From contig NZ_JAPNLH010000005.1 of NCBI RefSeq assembly GCF_026627425.1, positions 62,001 through 126,000 on the forward strand: a stretch of DNA of 64,000 nt. Direction: 5' to 3'. Below are positions 30,140 to 40,222 of this stretch, one piece after another (positions within the stretch are counted from its first letter, which is position 1; each line of letters begins with the position of its first letter). The DNA is from Arthrobacter endolithicus (GTDB taxonomy: Bacteria; Actinomycetota; Actinomycetes; Actinomycetales; Micrococcaceae). The notes beneath the pieces are model-generated. The model made no database searches and was not told the origin of the DNA. It saw only the letters and a program-made list of their open reading frames with translations. Both the position numbers and the translations under genes were made by a program.

Positions 30140-30718
30140 CTACGCGGTCCTGGCTACCTCAATAGCATCCAGGACGCGGTTGGTGACCTCGTCAATGGCC
30201 CCAAGGCCGTCGACCTGGGTCAGTATGTCCCGCTTGGCGTAACGGGCGACGACGGCCTCCGTCTGCTCGTGATAGAGGTCCAGCCGGTGGCGGATCACGG
30301 CGGTGTTGTCATCGCTGCGTCCGGTGTCCAGCGCCCGGCCCAGCAAACGCTTGACCAATTCCTCGTCGTCGGCCGTCAGCTGCAGCACGACGTCGAGCTT
30401 GGACTCCGTCTCGGTCAGGATGTCGTCCAGCTCATCGACCTGGGCCGTCGTACGCGGATAACCGTCCAGCAGGAAGCCTTCAGTCGCATCGTCCTGCAAC
30501 AGACGGTCGCGCACCATCTTGTTCGTCACGCTGTCCGGAACAAAGTCCCCGTTGTCCATGTACTGCTTTGCTTCCAGGCCCAAGGGTGTCTCGCCCTTGA
30601 CGTTGGCACGGAAAATATCCCCGGTGGAAATGGCCACCACGCCAAGGCGGGCGGAAATCCGTTCCGCCTGGGTGCCTTTGCCGGATCCGGGAGGACCGAT
30701 AATCAGCATTCTCGTCAT
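30140..30718 (-). CDS. adk: Adenylate kinase
   Basis: Adk (192 residues) interconverts ATP, ADP and AMP. It shows the P-loop IIGPPGSGKGTQAERI, the AMP site FLLDGYPRTTAQ and a short lid region without the zinc cysteines. Its ATG overlaps the secY stop (ATGA), so it is coupled to SecY as in many bacteria. Confidence 0.97.
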   Translation of the reverse strand: MTRMLIIGPPGSGKGTQAERISARLGVVAISTGDIFRANVKGETPLGLEAKQYMDNGDFVPDSVTNKMVRDRLLQDDATEGFLLDGYPRTTAQVDELDDILTETESKLDVVLQLTADDEELVKRLLGRALDTGRSDDNTAVIRHRLDLYHEQTEAVVARYAKRDILTQVDGLGAIDEVTNRVLDAIEVARTA

Positions 30719-32040
30719 CGCAATAACCCTTCGTAGTGGCGTTGTTGTAGCTGCGCATCGATCTGCTTGACCGTTTCCAGCCCGACGCCGACAATGATCA
30801 ACAGCGAGGTGCCACCGAACGGGAAGTCCTGGTTAGCCTGGATCAGGACCAGGGCAATGAGCGGAATCAAGGCCACAAAACCCAGATAGACGGCTCCGGG
30901 CAAAGTGATGCGGGAAATGACGTACTGCAGATAATCCTGCGTCGGCTTGCCCGCCCGAATCCCCGGAATGAAGCCGCCGTATTTCTTCATGTTGTCGGAC
31001 ACTTCTTCGGGGTTGAAGGTGATCGCAACATAGAAATAGGTAAAGAAGACAATCAGGAAGAAGTAGATCACCATATACAGGGGGTGGTCCCCCTTTGTAA
31101 GGTTGCTCGTGACCCAGGTGACCCAGCCAGCCGGCTGGCTGCCGTCCTTGGGAGTGGCGAACTGTGCAATCAGAGACGGCAGATACAGCATCGAGGAGGC
31201 GAAGATAACCGGGATAACACCAGCCATATTGACCTTGATCGGGATGTAGGTGCTGGTACCGCCCATCGTGCGCCGGCCGATCATGCGCTTGGCGTACTGC
31301 ACCGGAACGCGCCGCTGTGACTGTTCAACGAAGACAACCAGGGCGACGACGACGAGGCCGATCAGCAGGACCATCAGAAAGACGCCCCAACCCTTGGTCT
31401 TGATGATGGCGCCCAGCGACGTGGGGAACCGTGCGGCAATCGCGGTGAAAATGAGCAGCGACATGCCGTTGCCCACCCCCTTTTCGGTGATGAGCTCGCC
31501 CATCCACATGATGAGGCCGGTTCCGGCGGTGAGCGTGATGACCAGCAGGAGCGTGGTGATCAGGCTGTCATCGGGGATGATCGCGTTCGCAGTACCTGCA
31601 GCGCCACAGTTTCCCAGCAGCTGACCCGAACGCGCCAAGGTCACCAAAGTAGTGGCATTCAACAAGCCCAAAGCTATGGTCAGATACCGCGTGTACTGCG
31701 TCAGCGTGCTCTGTCCTTGGGCTCCTTCCAGGTGGAGTTCCTGGAAGCGGGGAATCACTACCCGCAGCAGCTGGACGATAATGCTGGCGGTGATATAGGG
31801 CATAATGCCCAAAGCAAAAATGGATACCTGCAGCAAGGCACCGCCGCTGAAAAGATTCACCAGCTGGTAGATGCCTTGGTTCGTGTCGGCACTGTTCAGG
31901 CAGGCCTGGACATTGCGGTAGTTCACGCCGGGCGAAGGGACGAATGCACCCAGGCGGAAGATAGCGATCATTCCCAGCGTGAACAACAACTTGCGTCGCA
32001 GATCAGGCGTGCGAAAGGCGCGTCCAAATGCGGTAAGCAA
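30715..32040 (-). CDS. secY: Protein translocase subunit SecY
   Basis: SecY (441 residues) forms the protein-conducting channel with SecE and SecG. It has ten predicted membrane helices, the early LLFTLGMIAIFRLGAFVPSPGV segment (ends), YITASIIVQLL and GMSLLIFTAIAARFPTSL. The start is TTG with AGGAGGA just upstream. A terminator precedes it, so secY-adk probably have a promoter of their own in 32041-32162, where TAGAAT near 32106 is the best -10-like box. Confidence 0.97.
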   Translation of the reverse strand: MLTAFGRAFRTPDLRRKLLFTLGMIAIFRLGAFVPSPGVNYRNVQACLNSADTNQGIYQLVNLFSGGALLQVSIFALGIMPYITASIIVQLLRVVIPRFQELHLEGAQGQSTLTQYTRYLTIALGLLNATTLVTLARSGQLLGNCGAAGTANAIIPDDSLITTLLLVITLTAGTGLIMWMGELITEKGVGNGMSLLIFTAIAARFPTSLGAIIKTKGWGVFLMVLLIGLVVVALVVFVEQSQRRVPVQYAKRMIGRRTMGGTSTYIPIKVNMAGVIPVIFASSMLYLPSLIAQFATPKDGSQPAGWVTWVTSNLTKGDHPLYMVIYFFLIVFFTYFYVAITFNPEEVSDNMKKYGGFIPGIRAGKPTQDYLQYVISRITLPGAVYLGFVALIPLIALVLIQANQDFPFGGTSLLIIVGVGLETVKQIDAQLQQRHYEGLLR

Positions 32041-32162
32041 GCGTCCTCCTGAAGTTTAGTAAGTTGAGGCGGGGTCCGGCTATTTCAGGCCCAACAACCG
32101 ATTCTAATGGGTGCCAATGCCGTCGATGAACCAACGAGCCGCGTAAAACTAGCGGTGATACT

Positions 32163-32204
32163 GAAAACTCTTGGGGGGCGGGAACTTATCCCGCCCACCA
32201 AGAG
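32163..32204 (-). terminator. Terminator between rplO and secY
   Basis: A 16-bp near-perfect stem (32168-32183 with 32189-32204) is followed on the minus strand by TTTTCAG. It lies 33 bp after rplO and marks the likely end of the spc ribosomal-protein transcript. Confidence 0.8.
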
Positions 32205-32236
32205 TCTAGTCTGCGCTGCGTTGCACTGCGGTACTT

Positions 32237-32719
32237 TTAGAGTTCCGTCGTGCTTCCGCCGGTTGCAGCGATCTTCTCTTTTGCGCTGGCAGAGTAGGCA
32301 TCGACGGTGATATCAACCTTGACGGTAATGTCACCGGTCCCGAGCACCTTGACGGGCTGGTTCTTGCGAACCGCACCCTTCTCCACCAGATCCGCCACGG
32401 TGATAGTGCCACCGTCGGGGAACAGCTCCGAGATCCGGTCCAGGTTGACAACCTGGTACTCGACCCGGAACGGGTTCTTGAAGCCGCGAAGCTTCGGCAG
32501 CCGCATATGCAGCGGCAACTGGCCGCCGGCAAACCCGGCCTTGATCTGGTAACGCGCCTTTGTACCCTTGGTACCACGGCCGGCAGTCTTACCCTTGGAA
32601 CCTTCACCACGACCGACTCGGGTCTTGGCGGTTTTGGCACCGGGGGCGGGACGCAGGTGATGGACCTTCAGTGCTGTCCCGTTTCCGGCAGCCTTTTCAG
32701 GATTCTTCTCTGTAGCCAT
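32237..32719 (-). CDS. rplO: 50S ribosomal protein L15
   Basis: L15 (160 residues) is a late assembly protein of the large subunit. The N-terminal glycine/lysine-rich [36 protein letters not shown] and the final KEKIAATGG region are typical. It starts 2 bp after rpmD and is the last ribosomal gene of the spc set. Confidence 0.97.
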   Translation of the reverse strand: MATEKNPEKAAGNGTALKVHHLRPAPGAKTAKTRVGRGEGSKGKTAGRGTKGTKARYQIKAGFAGGQLPLHMRLPKLRGFKNPFRVEYQVVNLDRISELFPDGGTITVADLVEKGAVRKNQPVKVLGTGDITVKVDITVDAYSASAKEKIAATGGSTTEL

Positions 32720-32721
32720 AA

Positions 32722-32934
32722 TTACTTCGCCTCCTCAACCTTCACCAGGTGCGGAACCGTGTTGATCATGCCAACGGTCACGGCGTCAGCGGTTCGGACA
32801 ACGGAGTCGCCGATGTGCTTCAAGCCCAGTGAACGCAACGTGTCCTTCTGGTTCTGCTTGCCACCAATGGTGGACTTGGTCTGAGTGATTTCCAGCTTCG
32901 CGTCGGAAGGCTGGATCCTCTTCGGTGTTGTCAT
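32722..32934 (-). CDS. rpmD: 50S ribosomal protein L30
   Basis: L30 (70 residues) has [29 protein letters not shown] (ends shown), the core of the family. Its ATG shares one base with the rpsE stop, so the two are coupled. A GTG one codon earlier is also possible. Confidence 0.96.
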   Translation of the reverse strand: MTTPKRIQPSDAKLEITQTKSTIGGKQNQKDTLRSLGLKHIGDSVVRTADAVTVGMINTVPHLVKVEEAK

Positions 32935-33689
32935 CACGCGCCCACCTTCTGATTCTGCATGGCACGCAGCAGAGCCGGCGGAACAACCTCATCCAGCGGC
33001 AGGCCACGGCGAGCTGCAACAGCAGCCGGTTCTTCGAGTGCCTTCAGCGCAGCAACAGTTGCGTGAACAATGTTGATGGCGTTCGATGATCCCAGGGATT
33101 TGGAGAGAACATCGTGGATACCCACGCACTCCAGGATGGCACGAACAGGTCCGCCGGCAATAACACCGGTACCCGGAGAAGCCGGACGCAGCAGGACAAC
33201 GCCTGCTGCAGCCTCGCCCTGGACCTGGTGGGGAATTGTCCCACCGATGCGCGGAACGCGGAAGAAAGTTTTCTTGGCTTCCTCCACGCCCTTGGCAATT
33301 GCCGCGGGAACTTCCTTGGCCTTGCCGTAGCCGACACCGACCATGCCGTTGCCGTCGCCGACAACCACGAGAGCGGTGAAGCTGAAGCGACGACCACCCT
33401 TGACCACCTTGGCGACACGGTTGATATTCACCACGCGCTCAACAAACTGGTTCTTTTCGGCCTCACGGCCACGGCCGCCTTCACGGCCGCCACGGCCGCC
33501 TTCACGGCCACCGCGGCCGCCTTCACGGCCGCCACGCTCGCCGCCGCGGCTTGCGCCACGGCCGCCATCGGTGGATGCCGCCGTCGCCGGGGCAGTGCCT
33601 GCGGCTCCGGTGGTTGCTGCTGCGGCTGTTGTGGTGCCTTCGGCACTTGTCTCAGACACAGTGTTCTCCTTGTTGATGTTTTCGCTCAC
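32934..33689 (-). CDS. rpsE: 30S ribosomal protein S5 with RGG-type N-terminal extension
   Basis: The S5 core starts near residue 81 ([23 protein letters not shown]) and carries [19 protein letters not shown] and [22 protein letters not shown]5 helps reading accuracy and binds spectinomycin-site RNA. At 251 residues it is about 85 longer than E. coli S5. The added N-terminus has an acid/Ala part and then three copies of GGREGGR (about residues 53-74). Start ATG overlaps the rplR stop by 4 bases. Confidence 0.97.
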   Translation of the reverse strand: MSENINKENTVSETSAEGTTTAAAATTGAAGTAPATAASTDGGRGASRGGERGGREGGRGGREGGRGGREGGRGREAEKNQFVERVVNINRVAKVVKGGRRFSFTALVVVGDGNGMVGVGYGKAKEVPAAIAKGVEEAKKTFFRVPRIGGTIPHQVQGEAAAGVVLLRPASPGTGVIAGGPVRAILECVGIHDVLSKSLGSSNAINIVHATVAALKALEEPAAVAARRGLPLDEVVPPALLRAMQNQKVGA

Positions 33690-34057
33690 AGTGCCAGCCC
33701 ACCTTCACGTGCGCCGTCAGCAATTGCTGCGACACGGCCATGGTAGCGGTTACCTCCGCGGTCGAAAACGACGGATTCAATGCCGGCCTTCTTGGCACGC
33801 TCGGCAACGAGCTCGCCAACGCGCTTGGCTTTGGCGGTCTTGTCACCGTCAAACGCACGCAGGTCGGCTTCCAGAGTCGACGCCGACGCCACGGTTATAC
33901 CCTGGCTGTCATCGACGATCTGAACGAATACGTGGCGCGCTGAGCGGTTAACCACCAGGCGCGGGCGAACCGCGGTTCCAGTGACGCGCTTGCGAACCCG
34001 CAGGTGGCGACGGCCGCGTGCTGCGGCCTTGGACTTGCCTTTAACGGACATACCCAT
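33686..34057 (-). CDS. rplR: 50S ribosomal protein L18
   Basis: L18 (123 residues) binds 5S rRNA. It has [23 protein letters not shown] (ends), [12 protein letters not shown] and [26 protein letters not shown]. It lies 2 bp after rplF and overlaps rpsE by 4 bases. A start two codons further (ATG at 34051) is possible. Confidence 0.97.
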   Translation of the reverse strand: MGMSVKGKSKAAARGRRHLRVRKRVTGTAVRPRLVVNRSARHVFVQIVDDSQGITVASASTLEADLRAFDGDKTAKAKRVGELVAERAKKAGIESVVFDRGGNRYHGRVAAIADGAREGGLAL

Positions 34058-34059
34058 GA

Positions 34060-34596
34060 TTACTTACCAGCCTTTCCGACCTTGCGGCGGATGATCTCGC
34101 CGGCGTAACGGATGCCCTTGCCCTTATAGGGGTCCGGCTTCCGGAGCTTGCGGATGTTGGCAGCAACCTCGCCCACCTGCTGCTTGTTATTTCCCGAGAC
34201 AGAGATCTTGGTGGGACCCTCTACCGTCAGGGTGATGCCGACCGGAGCCTTGACGGAGACCGGGTGGCTGTAGCCCAAAGCGAACTCGAGATCCGAGCCC
34301 TTTGCCTGGACGCGGTAACCGGTACCAACGATTTCCAGCTTCTTCTCGTACCCCTGGGTAACGCCAACAATAAGATTGTTGATCAGGGTACGGGTGAGTC
34401 CGTGCAACGAACGCGAGGCGCGCTCATCGTTGGGGCGGCTGACAGTAACGGTTCCATCTTCGAGAGCAACCGCGATCGGGCTGGCCACCGTGTGGTCCAG
34501 CTCGCCTTTGGGACCCTTAACGGAAACTACACTGCCGTTGATTTTGACCTCTACGCCGGCAGGCACGGAGATGGGGAGACGTCCAATACGTGACAT
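34060..34596 (-). CDS. rplF: 50S ribosomal protein L6
   Basis: L6 (178 residues) has the two tandem L6 folds: [19 protein letters not shown] at the start, [28 protein letters not shown] in the middle (ends shown) and [19 protein letters not shown] near the C-terminus. It sits near the sarcin-ricin loop. Spacing to rpsH is 18 bp. Confidence 0.98.
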   Translation of the reverse strand: MSRIGRLPISVPAGVEVKINGSVVSVKGPKGELDHTVASPIAVALEDGTVTVSRPNDERASRSLHGLTRTLINNLIVGVTQGYEKKLEIVGTGYRVQAKGSDLEFALGYSHPVSVKAPVGITLTVEGPTKISVSGNNKQQVGEVAANIRKLRKPDPYKGKGIRYAGEIIRRKVGKAGK

Positions 34597-34614
34597 TATT
34601 CTTTCCCTTCCCTG

Positions 34615-35013
34615 TTACCAGACGTAGGCGAGGACTTCCCCACCTACGCCTTTCTTGGCGGCCTGACGGTCGGTCAGCAGACCTGACGACGTCGACAGAA
34701 TGGCGATACCCAGGCCACCGAGCACGCGCGGCAGGGTAGTGGACTTTGCGTAAACGCGAAGCCCGGGCTTGGAAATGCGACGGATACCGGCGATTGAACG
34801 CTGGCGCTCCGGACCGAATTTGAGGTCAATAGTCAGCTTCTTGCCGACCTCAGCGTCTTCGACCTTCCAGGCTGCGATGTAACCCTCAGCCTTGAGAATG
34901 TCAGCAACGTGTCCCTTGAGTTTGCTGTATGGCATGGTCACGGAGTCGTGGTATGCCGAATTTGCATTGCGCAGACGCGTGAGCATGTCTGCGACAGGAT
35001 CTGTCATTGTCAT
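34615..35013 (-). CDS. rpsH: 30S ribosomal protein S8
   Basis: S8 (132 residues) begins [21 protein letters not shown] and ends with [26 protein letters not shown] (ends shown), both signatures of the family. It binds 16S rRNA and in many bacteria represses the spc operon. Upstream there are only 108 bp to rplE, too short for an rpsN gene. Confidence 0.98.
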   Translation of the reverse strand: MTMTDPVADMLTRLRNANSAYHDSVTMPYSKLKGHVADILKAEGYIAAWKVEDAEVGKKLTIDLKFGPERQRSIAGIRRISKPGLRVYAKSTTLPRVLGGLGIAILSTSSGLLTDRQAAKKGVGGEVLAYVW

Positions 35014-35051
35014 GTGGGCTCTTGCCCTCCCTCGAAACGGTTTCCTTGCCC

Positions 35052-35097
35052 GGTAGCCGGACGGATCAGGACTGTGGTCCTGACACGACTGGCTACC
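35052..35097. other. Hairpin between rplE and rpsH, where rpsN is usually found
   Basis: Outer stem GGTAGCC (35052-35058) with GGCTACC (35091-35097) and inner stem TCAGGAC (35066-35072) with GTCCTGA (35077-35083) fill much of the 108-bp gap. In E. coli, S8 binds spc mRNA close to here; this hairpin may be the equivalent control site, but that is inference. Confidence 0.5.
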
Positions 35098-35121
35098 GGA
35101 ATACCGGACCTGTTACGTAGA

Positions 35122-35721
35122 TTATTTATCGTCGGTCTTGAACGGGAAGCCAAGCGCCTTCAGCAGCGCGCGCCCCTCGTCATCGGTCTTGGCGGTCGTG
35201 ACTACCGTGATATCCATACCGCGGACGCGGTCAATGGAATCCTGGTCGATCTCATGGAACATAACCTGCTCGGTCAGACCGAAGGTGTAGTTTCCGTTAC
35301 CGTCAAACTGCTTGCCATTGAGGCCGCGGAAGTCACGGATACGCGGCAGAGCCAGCGACACCAAACGATCCACGAATTCCCACATCCGGTCGCCGCGCAA
35401 GGTTGCGTGCGTTCCGATTGGCATGCCTTCGCGCAGCTTGAACTGCGCGATGGACTTGCGGGCTTTGGTAACCACGGGCTTCTGGCCGGTGATCAGGGTC
35501 AGATCACGGACGGCACCGTCGATCAGCTTGGAGTCCTTGGCGGCATCTCCAACACCCATATTCACAACAACCTTGACCAAGCGGGGAACCTGATTGACGT
35601 TCTCGTATTTGAACTCGTCAATCAGAGTCTTCTTGATCTCGGCTGCGTAGCGGGCCTTCAGACGAGGAGCAACCTTTGCGGCAGCGTTCTCGGATGCGGC
35701 TTCAGTTACGGCTGCACTCAT
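35122..35721 (-). CDS. rplE: 50S ribosomal protein L5
   Basis: L5 (199 residues) binds 5S rRNA and contacts the P-site tRNA. It shows [43 protein letters not shown] and [19 protein letters not shown]. It carries about 18 extra Ala-rich N-terminal residues. Its ATG overlaps the rplX stop by 4 bases. Confidence 0.98.
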   Translation of the reverse strand: MSAAVTEAASENAAAKVAPRLKARYAAEIKKTLIDEFKYENVNQVPRLVKVVVNMGVGDAAKDSKLIDGAVRDLTLITGQKPVVTKARKSIAQFKLREGMPIGTHATLRGDRMWEFVDRLVSLALPRIRDFRGLNGKQFDGNGNYTFGLTEQVMFHEIDQDSIDRVRGMDITVVTTAKTDDEGRALLKALGFPFKTDDK

Positions 35722-36098
35722 GACAGGTCCTTCCCGGAGCTCTTGGCGACGCGGATGCGCACATTGCGCGTCCGCCCGTCACGCTCGACGCTTTCGGTGC
35801 GGTAGCCAATACGGGTGGGCTTCTTGGTGGACGGATCCACGACAGCAACGTTGGAGATGTGGATAGCCGCTTCGACCGTCTCGATCCCTCCGGTCTTGGT
35901 GCCGCCCTGCGACTGCCCCGCCTTGGTGTGCTTCGTGACGCGGTTGATGCCTTCTACCAGCACGCGGTTGGTCTCCGGAAAGACCCGCAGAACCTTGCCC
36001 TGCTTGCCGCGGTCTCCGCCGCGCTCCTGCTTGGCGCCGCTGATGACCTGCACCAGATCACCCTTTTTGATCTTGATCTTCACTTTATTCAGTCCCAT
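35718..36098 (-). CDS. rplX: 50S ribosomal protein L24
   Basis: L24 (126 residues) starts large-subunit assembly. It has the KOW motif [20 protein letters not shown] and [19 protein letters not shown]. It lies 3 bp after rplN and is coupled to rplE by a 4-base overlap. Confidence 0.98.
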   Translation of the reverse strand: MGLNKVKIKIKKGDLVQVISGAKQERGGDRGKQGKVLRVFPETNRVLVEGINRVTKHTKAGQSQGGTKTGGIETVEAAIHISNVAVVDPSTKKPTRIGYRTESVERDGRTRNVRIRVAKSSGKDLS

Positions 36099-36101
36099 GG
36101 A

Positions 36102-36470
36102 TTAGAGCACCTCCGGAGCAAGCGAGATGATCTTCATGAACTTCTTGTCGCGGAGTTCACGGCCCACCGGGCCGAAGATGCGTGTACCGCGGGGATCGCC
36201 GTCATTCTTCAGGATCACCGCAGCGTTCTCGTCAAACTTAATGTAGGAACCATCCGAGCGACGGCGTTCCTTCTTGGTGCGAACGATGACGGCCTTGACG
36301 ACGTCACCCTTCTTTACGTTTCCGCCCGGAATTGCATCCTTGACGGTGGCGACAATTACGTCGCCGATGCCTGCGTAGCGACGGCCAGATCCCCCGAGAA
36401 CACGGATGGTCAGGATTTCCTTGGCCCCCGTGTTGTCAGCGATCTTAAGTCGCGACTCTTGCTGAATCAC
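36102..36470 (-). CDS. rplN: 50S ribosomal protein L14
   Basis: L14 (122 residues, GTG start after CAGGAG) has [41 protein letters not shown] and the C-terminal [12 protein letters not shown]. It is the first gene after the hairpin at the S10/spc boundary. A 245-bp gap lies upstream, so spc may have a promoter there; I could not pick a convincing one. Confidence 0.98.
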   Translation of the reverse strand: MIQQESRLKIADNTGAKEILTIRVLGGSGRRYAGIGDVIVATVKDAIPGGNVKKGDVVKAVIVRTKKERRRSDGSYIKFDENAAVILKNDGDPRGTRIFGPVGRELRDKKFMKIISLAPEVL

Positions 36471-36636
36471 TTAGTGCTCCTGTCGTCGCGCCGGTTCTCG
36501 TAACGAGCCTTGCGGAACGGATATTTGTCTCATGGACGGCCTGGTGTCCAGAACCATCCCCACGGCCTCCCAAAAAGCGAGGACGTGGCCTGGAGCGGCC
36601 ACGACAAACTACAGCGTGACCACCCACAATAAGGGT

Positions 36637-36691
36637 ATTGCCCGAGGGCCCCTGATCCGCGCCGCGAGCGGCGCGGATCAGGTCGGGCAAT
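36637..36691 (-). terminator. Nested hairpin at the S10/spc operon boundary (rpsQ-rplN)
   Basis: An inner perfect stem of about 14 bp (36651-36664 with 36669-36682, loop CGAG) is embraced by an outer 9-bp stem ATTGCCCGA (36637-36645) with TCGGGCAAT (36683-36691). It lies 24 bp after rpsQ. There is no U tract after it (CCCTTATTG), so it may be a pausing, Rho-linked or processing structure rather than a simple terminator. Confidence 0.65.
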
Positions 36692-36715
36692 GCCGGCGTC
36701 AGAGGGCGATGCCCG

Positions 36716-37036
36716 CTACTTAGCCTTTTCGAGGATCTCAACCAGTCGCCACCGCTTGGTAGCGGACAGCGGCCGGGTTTCACTGATCAGAACCATATCG
36801 CCGATGCCGGCGGTGTTCTGTTCGTCGTGAACTTTGACCTTTGAGGTGCGACGGATAACTTTACCGTACAAAGCGTGCTTTACACGATCTTCAACCTCGA
36901 CGACGATCGTCTTCTCCATTTTATCGGAGACAACGTAGCCGCGAAGCTTTTTCCGGTCCCCCCGGGTCGCGGCCTTGGCCGAGTCCGCGTTGGTGGAAGT
37001 TTCAGCCGCGGCTGCGTCCTGGTGCTCGGTGCTCAC
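36716..37036 (-). CDS. rpsQ: 30S ribosomal protein S17
   Basis: The core from about residue 30 ([26 protein letters not shown], ends shown) to [13 protein letters not shown] is S17, a small-subunit assembly protein. It has 106 residues, with about 25 extra Ala/Thr-rich residues at the N-terminus. The GTG overlaps the rpmC stop by 4 bases. It is the last gene of the S10 set. Confidence 0.97.
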   Translation of the reverse strand: MSTEHQDAAAAETSTNADSAKAATRGDRKKLRGYVVSDKMEKTIVVEVEDRVKHALYGKVIRRTSKVKVHDEQNTAGIGDMVLISETRPLSATKRWRLVEILEKAK

Positions 37037-37380
37037 TTGGCGTCCTCCTCAGACTTGTCAGCCTTTTCGGAAACCTTCTTGGCTTCCTTGCCGGCCTTCT
37101 TGTCGGCCTTACCGGTGCTCTTGTCAGATTTGGCATCTGCAACCGGTGCGGCTACGACAGCCTGGCGAATGCCCAGCTCCCGCTCCCGCAATACGGTGTA
37201 TACCCGGGCAATGTCACGCTTTACAACGCGCAGCCGTCCGTGGTTTTCGAGCTGACCGGTGGCGGACTGGAAACGGAGGTTGAACAGCTCCTCCTTAGCT
37301 TTACGGAGTTCTTCAACGAGACGTTCGTTATCGAACCCGTCCAGCTGCTCAGGTGCAAGTTCCTTTGACCCAACTGCCAT
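37033..37380 (-). CDS. rpmC: 50S ribosomal protein L29 with Lys-rich tail
   Basis: Residues 1-75 ([39 protein letters not shown], ends of the region) are L29, which sits at the tunnel exit and helps dock SRP and trigger factor. The protein has 115 residues, about 50 over E. coli L29; the extra part is a Lys/Asp/Ala/Glu-rich tail ([19 protein letters not shown]). It lies 2 bp after rplP. Confidence 0.96.
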   Translation of the reverse strand: MAVGSKELAPEQLDGFDNERLVEELRKAKEELFNLRFQSATGQLENHGRLRVVKRDIARVYTVLRERELGIRQAVVAAPVADAKSDKSTGKADKKAGKEAKKVSEKADKSEEDAK

Positions 37381-37382
37381 TT

Positions 37383-37799
37383 CTATTCACCACCTTCGCG
37401 ACGCACAATGCGTGCTTTCAAGGGCAGCTTGTGGATTGCCAGGCGCAGTGCCTCACGAGCTACCTCTTCATTGACACCGGACAGTTCGAAGAGAACGCGG
37501 CCCGGTTTGACGTTGGCGATCCACCACTCGGGTGAACCCTTACCGGAACCCATGCGGGTTTCGGCCGGCTTCTTGGTCAACGGACGGTCAGGATAGATAT
37601 TGATCCAGACCTTTCCGCCTCGCTTGATGTGACGCGTCATGGCGATACGAGCGGACTCGATCTGACGGTTCGTTACATAGGCCGGAGTCAGCGCCTGGAT
37701 TCCCCAGTCACCGAAAGTGACCGTGGTACCGCCTGTTGCCTGGCCGGAACGGCCGGGGTGGTGCTGCTTGCGGAACCTAACTCGACGTGGGATAAGCAT
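37383..37799 (-). CDS. rplP: 50S ribosomal protein L16
   Basis: L16 (138 residues) organises the A-site side of the large subunit. It has [39 protein letters not shown] and [22 protein letters not shown]. Its ATG follows the rpsC stop directly. Confidence 0.98.
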   Translation of the reverse strand: MLIPRRVRFRKQHHPGRSGQATGGTTVTFGDWGIQALTPAYVTNRQIESARIAMTRHIKRGGKVWINIYPDRPLTKKPAETRMGSGKGSPEWWIANVKPGRVLFELSGVNEEVAREALRLAIHKLPLKARIVRREGGE

Positions 37800-38654
37800 T
37801 TAAGCCTGTCCTCCTTCTGCTGCCGGTGCGGCCGCTGCGGGCGCTGCTGCTGCGGCACCTGCAGTTTCTGCTGCATCGGCCTGCGGACGGTCATTACGAC
37901 GACGGTCGCCGCCACGAGGGGCGCCAGCGCCGCCACGAGGTCCGCGATCGTCTTCCCTGCGGGGTGCACGGCCACGGGAAGGAGCCGCGGCTGCCTGGGC
38001 AGCCAGTTCCTTGCTCGTGACGTCACCCTTGTAGATCCAGACCTTGACACCGATGCGGCCAAACACCGTCTTGGCTTCAAAGAAGCCGTAATCAATGTTG
38101 GCACGCAGGGTGTGCAGGGGCACACGACCTTCGCGGTAGAACTCCGTGCGGGACATTTCAGCCCCGCCCAGACGGCCAGCACAAGCGACACGGATGCCCT
38201 TGACGCTGCCGGTGCGCTGGGCCGACTGCATGGCCTTCTTCATCGCGCGGCGGAACGCCACACGTGAAGTCAGCTGCTCGGCGATACCCTGCGCAACCAG
38301 CTGTGCATCTGCTTCCGGGTTCTTTACTTCCAGGATGTTCAGCTGCACCTGCTTGTTGGTGAGCTTTTCCAGCTCGCCGCGGATGCGGTCAGCCTCAGCT
38401 CCCCTGCGGCCGATCACGATACCCGGGCGGGCCGTGTGGATATCCACACGAACGCGGTCCCGGGTGCGCTCGATCTCAACCTTGGAGATGCCGGCGCGCT
38501 CCATGCCGGTGGACATAAGTGCACGGATTTTGATGTCCTCGCGGACAAAATCCTTGTACCGCTGGCCGGCCTTGTTGCTGTCAGCAAACCAGTGCGAAAC
38601 ATGGTCGGTGGTGATGCCGAGTCGGAACCCGTGCGGGTTTACTTTCTGTCCCAC
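37800..38654 (-). CDS. rpsC: 30S ribosomal protein S3 with RGG-like tail
   Basis: S3 (284 residues, GTG start) lines the mRNA entry channel. It starts [18 protein letters not shown] and has the KH-domain loop [18 protein letters not shown] and [31 protein letters not shown] (ends). Residues after about 220 form an Arg/Gly/Asp-rich and then Ala-rich tail ([19 protein letters not shown]), longer than in E. coli. It abuts rplV and rplP with no gap. Confidence 0.97.
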   Translation of the reverse strand: MGQKVNPHGFRLGITTDHVSHWFADSNKAGQRYKDFVREDIKIRALMSTGMERAGISKVEIERTRDRVRVDIHTARPGIVIGRRGAEADRIRGELEKLTNKQVQLNILEVKNPEADAQLVAQGIAEQLTSRVAFRRAMKKAMQSAQRTGSVKGIRVACAGRLGGAEMSRTEFYREGRVPLHTLRANIDYGFFEAKTVFGRIGVKVWIYKGDVTSKELAAQAAAAPSRGRAPRREDDRGPRGGAGAPRGGDRRRNDRPQADAAETAGAAAAAPAAAAPAAEGGQA

Positions 38655-39020
38655 TTAGCGAGCCTCCTCTTTCTCGGGAGTTGCAACGACCAGAGTGATG
38701 TGACTGGTGCGCTTCTTGATCTGGAACGCACGGCCCTGGGCCCGCGGCCGGAACCGCTTCATCGTTGCGCCTTCATCAACGAATGCTTCGCTGATGTACA
38801 AATCGCCTTCATCAAACGCGACGCTGTCGCGGTCAGCCAGTACGCGGGCGTTAGCCATTGCGGACTGGAGTACCTTGAAGACCGGTTCTGAAGCTGCCTG
38901 GGGGGCAAACTTCAGTATCGCCATTGCCTCATTCGCCTGCTTGCCACGAATCAGGTTGACGACGCGCCGGGCCTTCATAGGCGTTACGCGAATATGACGC
39001 GCAATTGCCTTGGCTTCCAT
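38655..39020 (-). CDS. rplV: 50S ribosomal protein L22
   Basis: L22 (121 residues) reaches into the exit tunnel. It has [37 protein letters not shown] and [33 protein letters not shown] (ends shown). It lies 38 bp after rpsS. Confidence 0.98.
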   Translation of the reverse strand: MEAKAIARHIRVTPMKARRVVNLIRGKQANEAMAILKFAPQAASEPVFKVLQSAMANARVLADRDSVAFDEGDLYISEAFVDEGATMKRFRPRAQGRAFQIKKRTSHITLVVATPEKEEAR

Positions 39021-39058
39021 TGCTATCCTTCTCTCGTCTTAGCCGTAAGTGCAGGCGC

Positions 39059-39340
39059 CTAGCGGCGCTTGCCCTTACGGTCGTCCTTCACATGGCCGCG
39101 GAATGTCCGCGTCAGAGCGAATTCGCCGAGCTTATGCCCGACCATCGACTCGGTGACAAACACGGGGATGTGCTTGCGCCCGTCATGCACGGCAATCGTG
39201 TGTCCCAGCATGTCCGGGATGATCATCGAGCGGCGGGACCAGGTCTTGATTACGTTCTTGGTTCCCTTTTCGTTTTCCTTAGCGACCTTGACAAAGAGGT
39301 GCTGGTCAACGAAGGGACCTTTTTTCAGGCTGCGTGGCAT
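39059..39340 (-). CDS. rpsS: 30S ribosomal protein S19
   Basis: S19 (93 residues) pairs with S13 in the head of the small subunit. It starts [19 protein letters not shown] and has [20 protein letters not shown] and [18 protein letters not shown]. It lies 12 bp after rplB. Confidence 0.98.
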   Translation of the reverse strand: MPRSLKKGPFVDQHLFVKVAKENEKGTKNVIKTWSRRSMIIPDMLGHTIAVHDGRKHIPVFVTESMVGHKLGEFALTRTFRGHVKDDRKGKRR

Positions 39341-39352
39341 GTGTCCAGGCTC

Positions 39353-40192
39353 CTATCGCTTGTTCTTGCCAGTACGACGGCGACGCACAATGAGTTTGTC
39401 GCTCTCTTTGTTCGGACGGCGGGTACGGCCCTCGGGCTTACCGTTCGGGTTAACAGGGTGACGTCCACCGGAAGTCTTACCCTCACCACCACCATGGGGG
39501 TGATCAACGGGGTTCATGGCTACGCCGCGCACGGTCGGGCGGACACCCTTCCAGCGCATACGGCCGGCCTTACCCCAGTTGATGTTGGACTGTTCAGCGT
39601 TACCGACCTCGCCGATCGTCGCGCGGCAGCGGACGTCGACGTTGCGGATTTCGCCGGACGGCAGACGCAGCTGAGCGAAGCGGCCCTCCTTGGCGACGAG
39701 CTGGACAGACGCTCCGGCGGAGCGGGCCATCTTGGCGCCGCCTCCGGGACGCAACTCCACAGCGTGGATAACGGTACCCACCGGGATGTTGCGCAGCGGC
39801 AGGTTGTTACCCGGCTTGATGTCGGCACTGGCGCCGGCCTCAACAAAGTCACCCTGCTTGAGCTTGTTCGGAGCAATGATGTACCGCTTGGTGCCATCAA
39901 GGTAGTGCAGCAACGCAATGCGCGCGGTGCGGTTGGGATCATATTCGATCTCAGCAACACGGGCGTTAACACCGTCTTTGTCGTGACGACGGAAGTCAAT
40001 CAGACGGTACTGGCGCTTGTGGCCACCGCCCTTATGACGAGTCGTGATACGACCGGTGTTATTGCGGCCACCCTTTTTGGGGAGCGGACGGACCAGAGAC
40101 TTCTCCGGCGTCGACCGCGTGATTTCGGTGAAGTCGGCAACGCTCGAGCCGCGACGGCCCGGGGTTGTCGGCTTGTATTTACGGATTCCCAT
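39353..40192 (-). CDS. rplB: 50S ribosomal protein L2
   Basis: L2 (279 residues) is needed for subunit joining and peptidyl transfer. It starts [21 protein letters not shown] and ends with the conserved [28 protein letters not shown] region (ends shown), including the essential His. It lies 30 bp after rplW. Confidence 0.98.
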   Translation of the reverse strand: MGIRKYKPTTPGRRGSSVADFTEITRSTPEKSLVRPLPKKGGRNNTGRITTRHKGGGHKRQYRLIDFRRHDKDGVNARVAEIEYDPNRTARIALLHYLDGTKRYIIAPNKLKQGDFVEAGASADIKPGNNLPLRNIPVGTVIHAVELRPGGGAKMARSAGASVQLVAKEGRFAQLRLPSGEIRNVDVRCRATIGEVGNAEQSNINWGKAGRMRWKGVRPTVRGVAMNPVDHPHGGGEGKTSGGRHPVNPNGKPEGRTRRPNKESDKLIVRRRRTGKNKR

Positions 40193-40222
40193 GTTTTATT
40201 TCCTCGTTAAAGTGGTCTCCGC

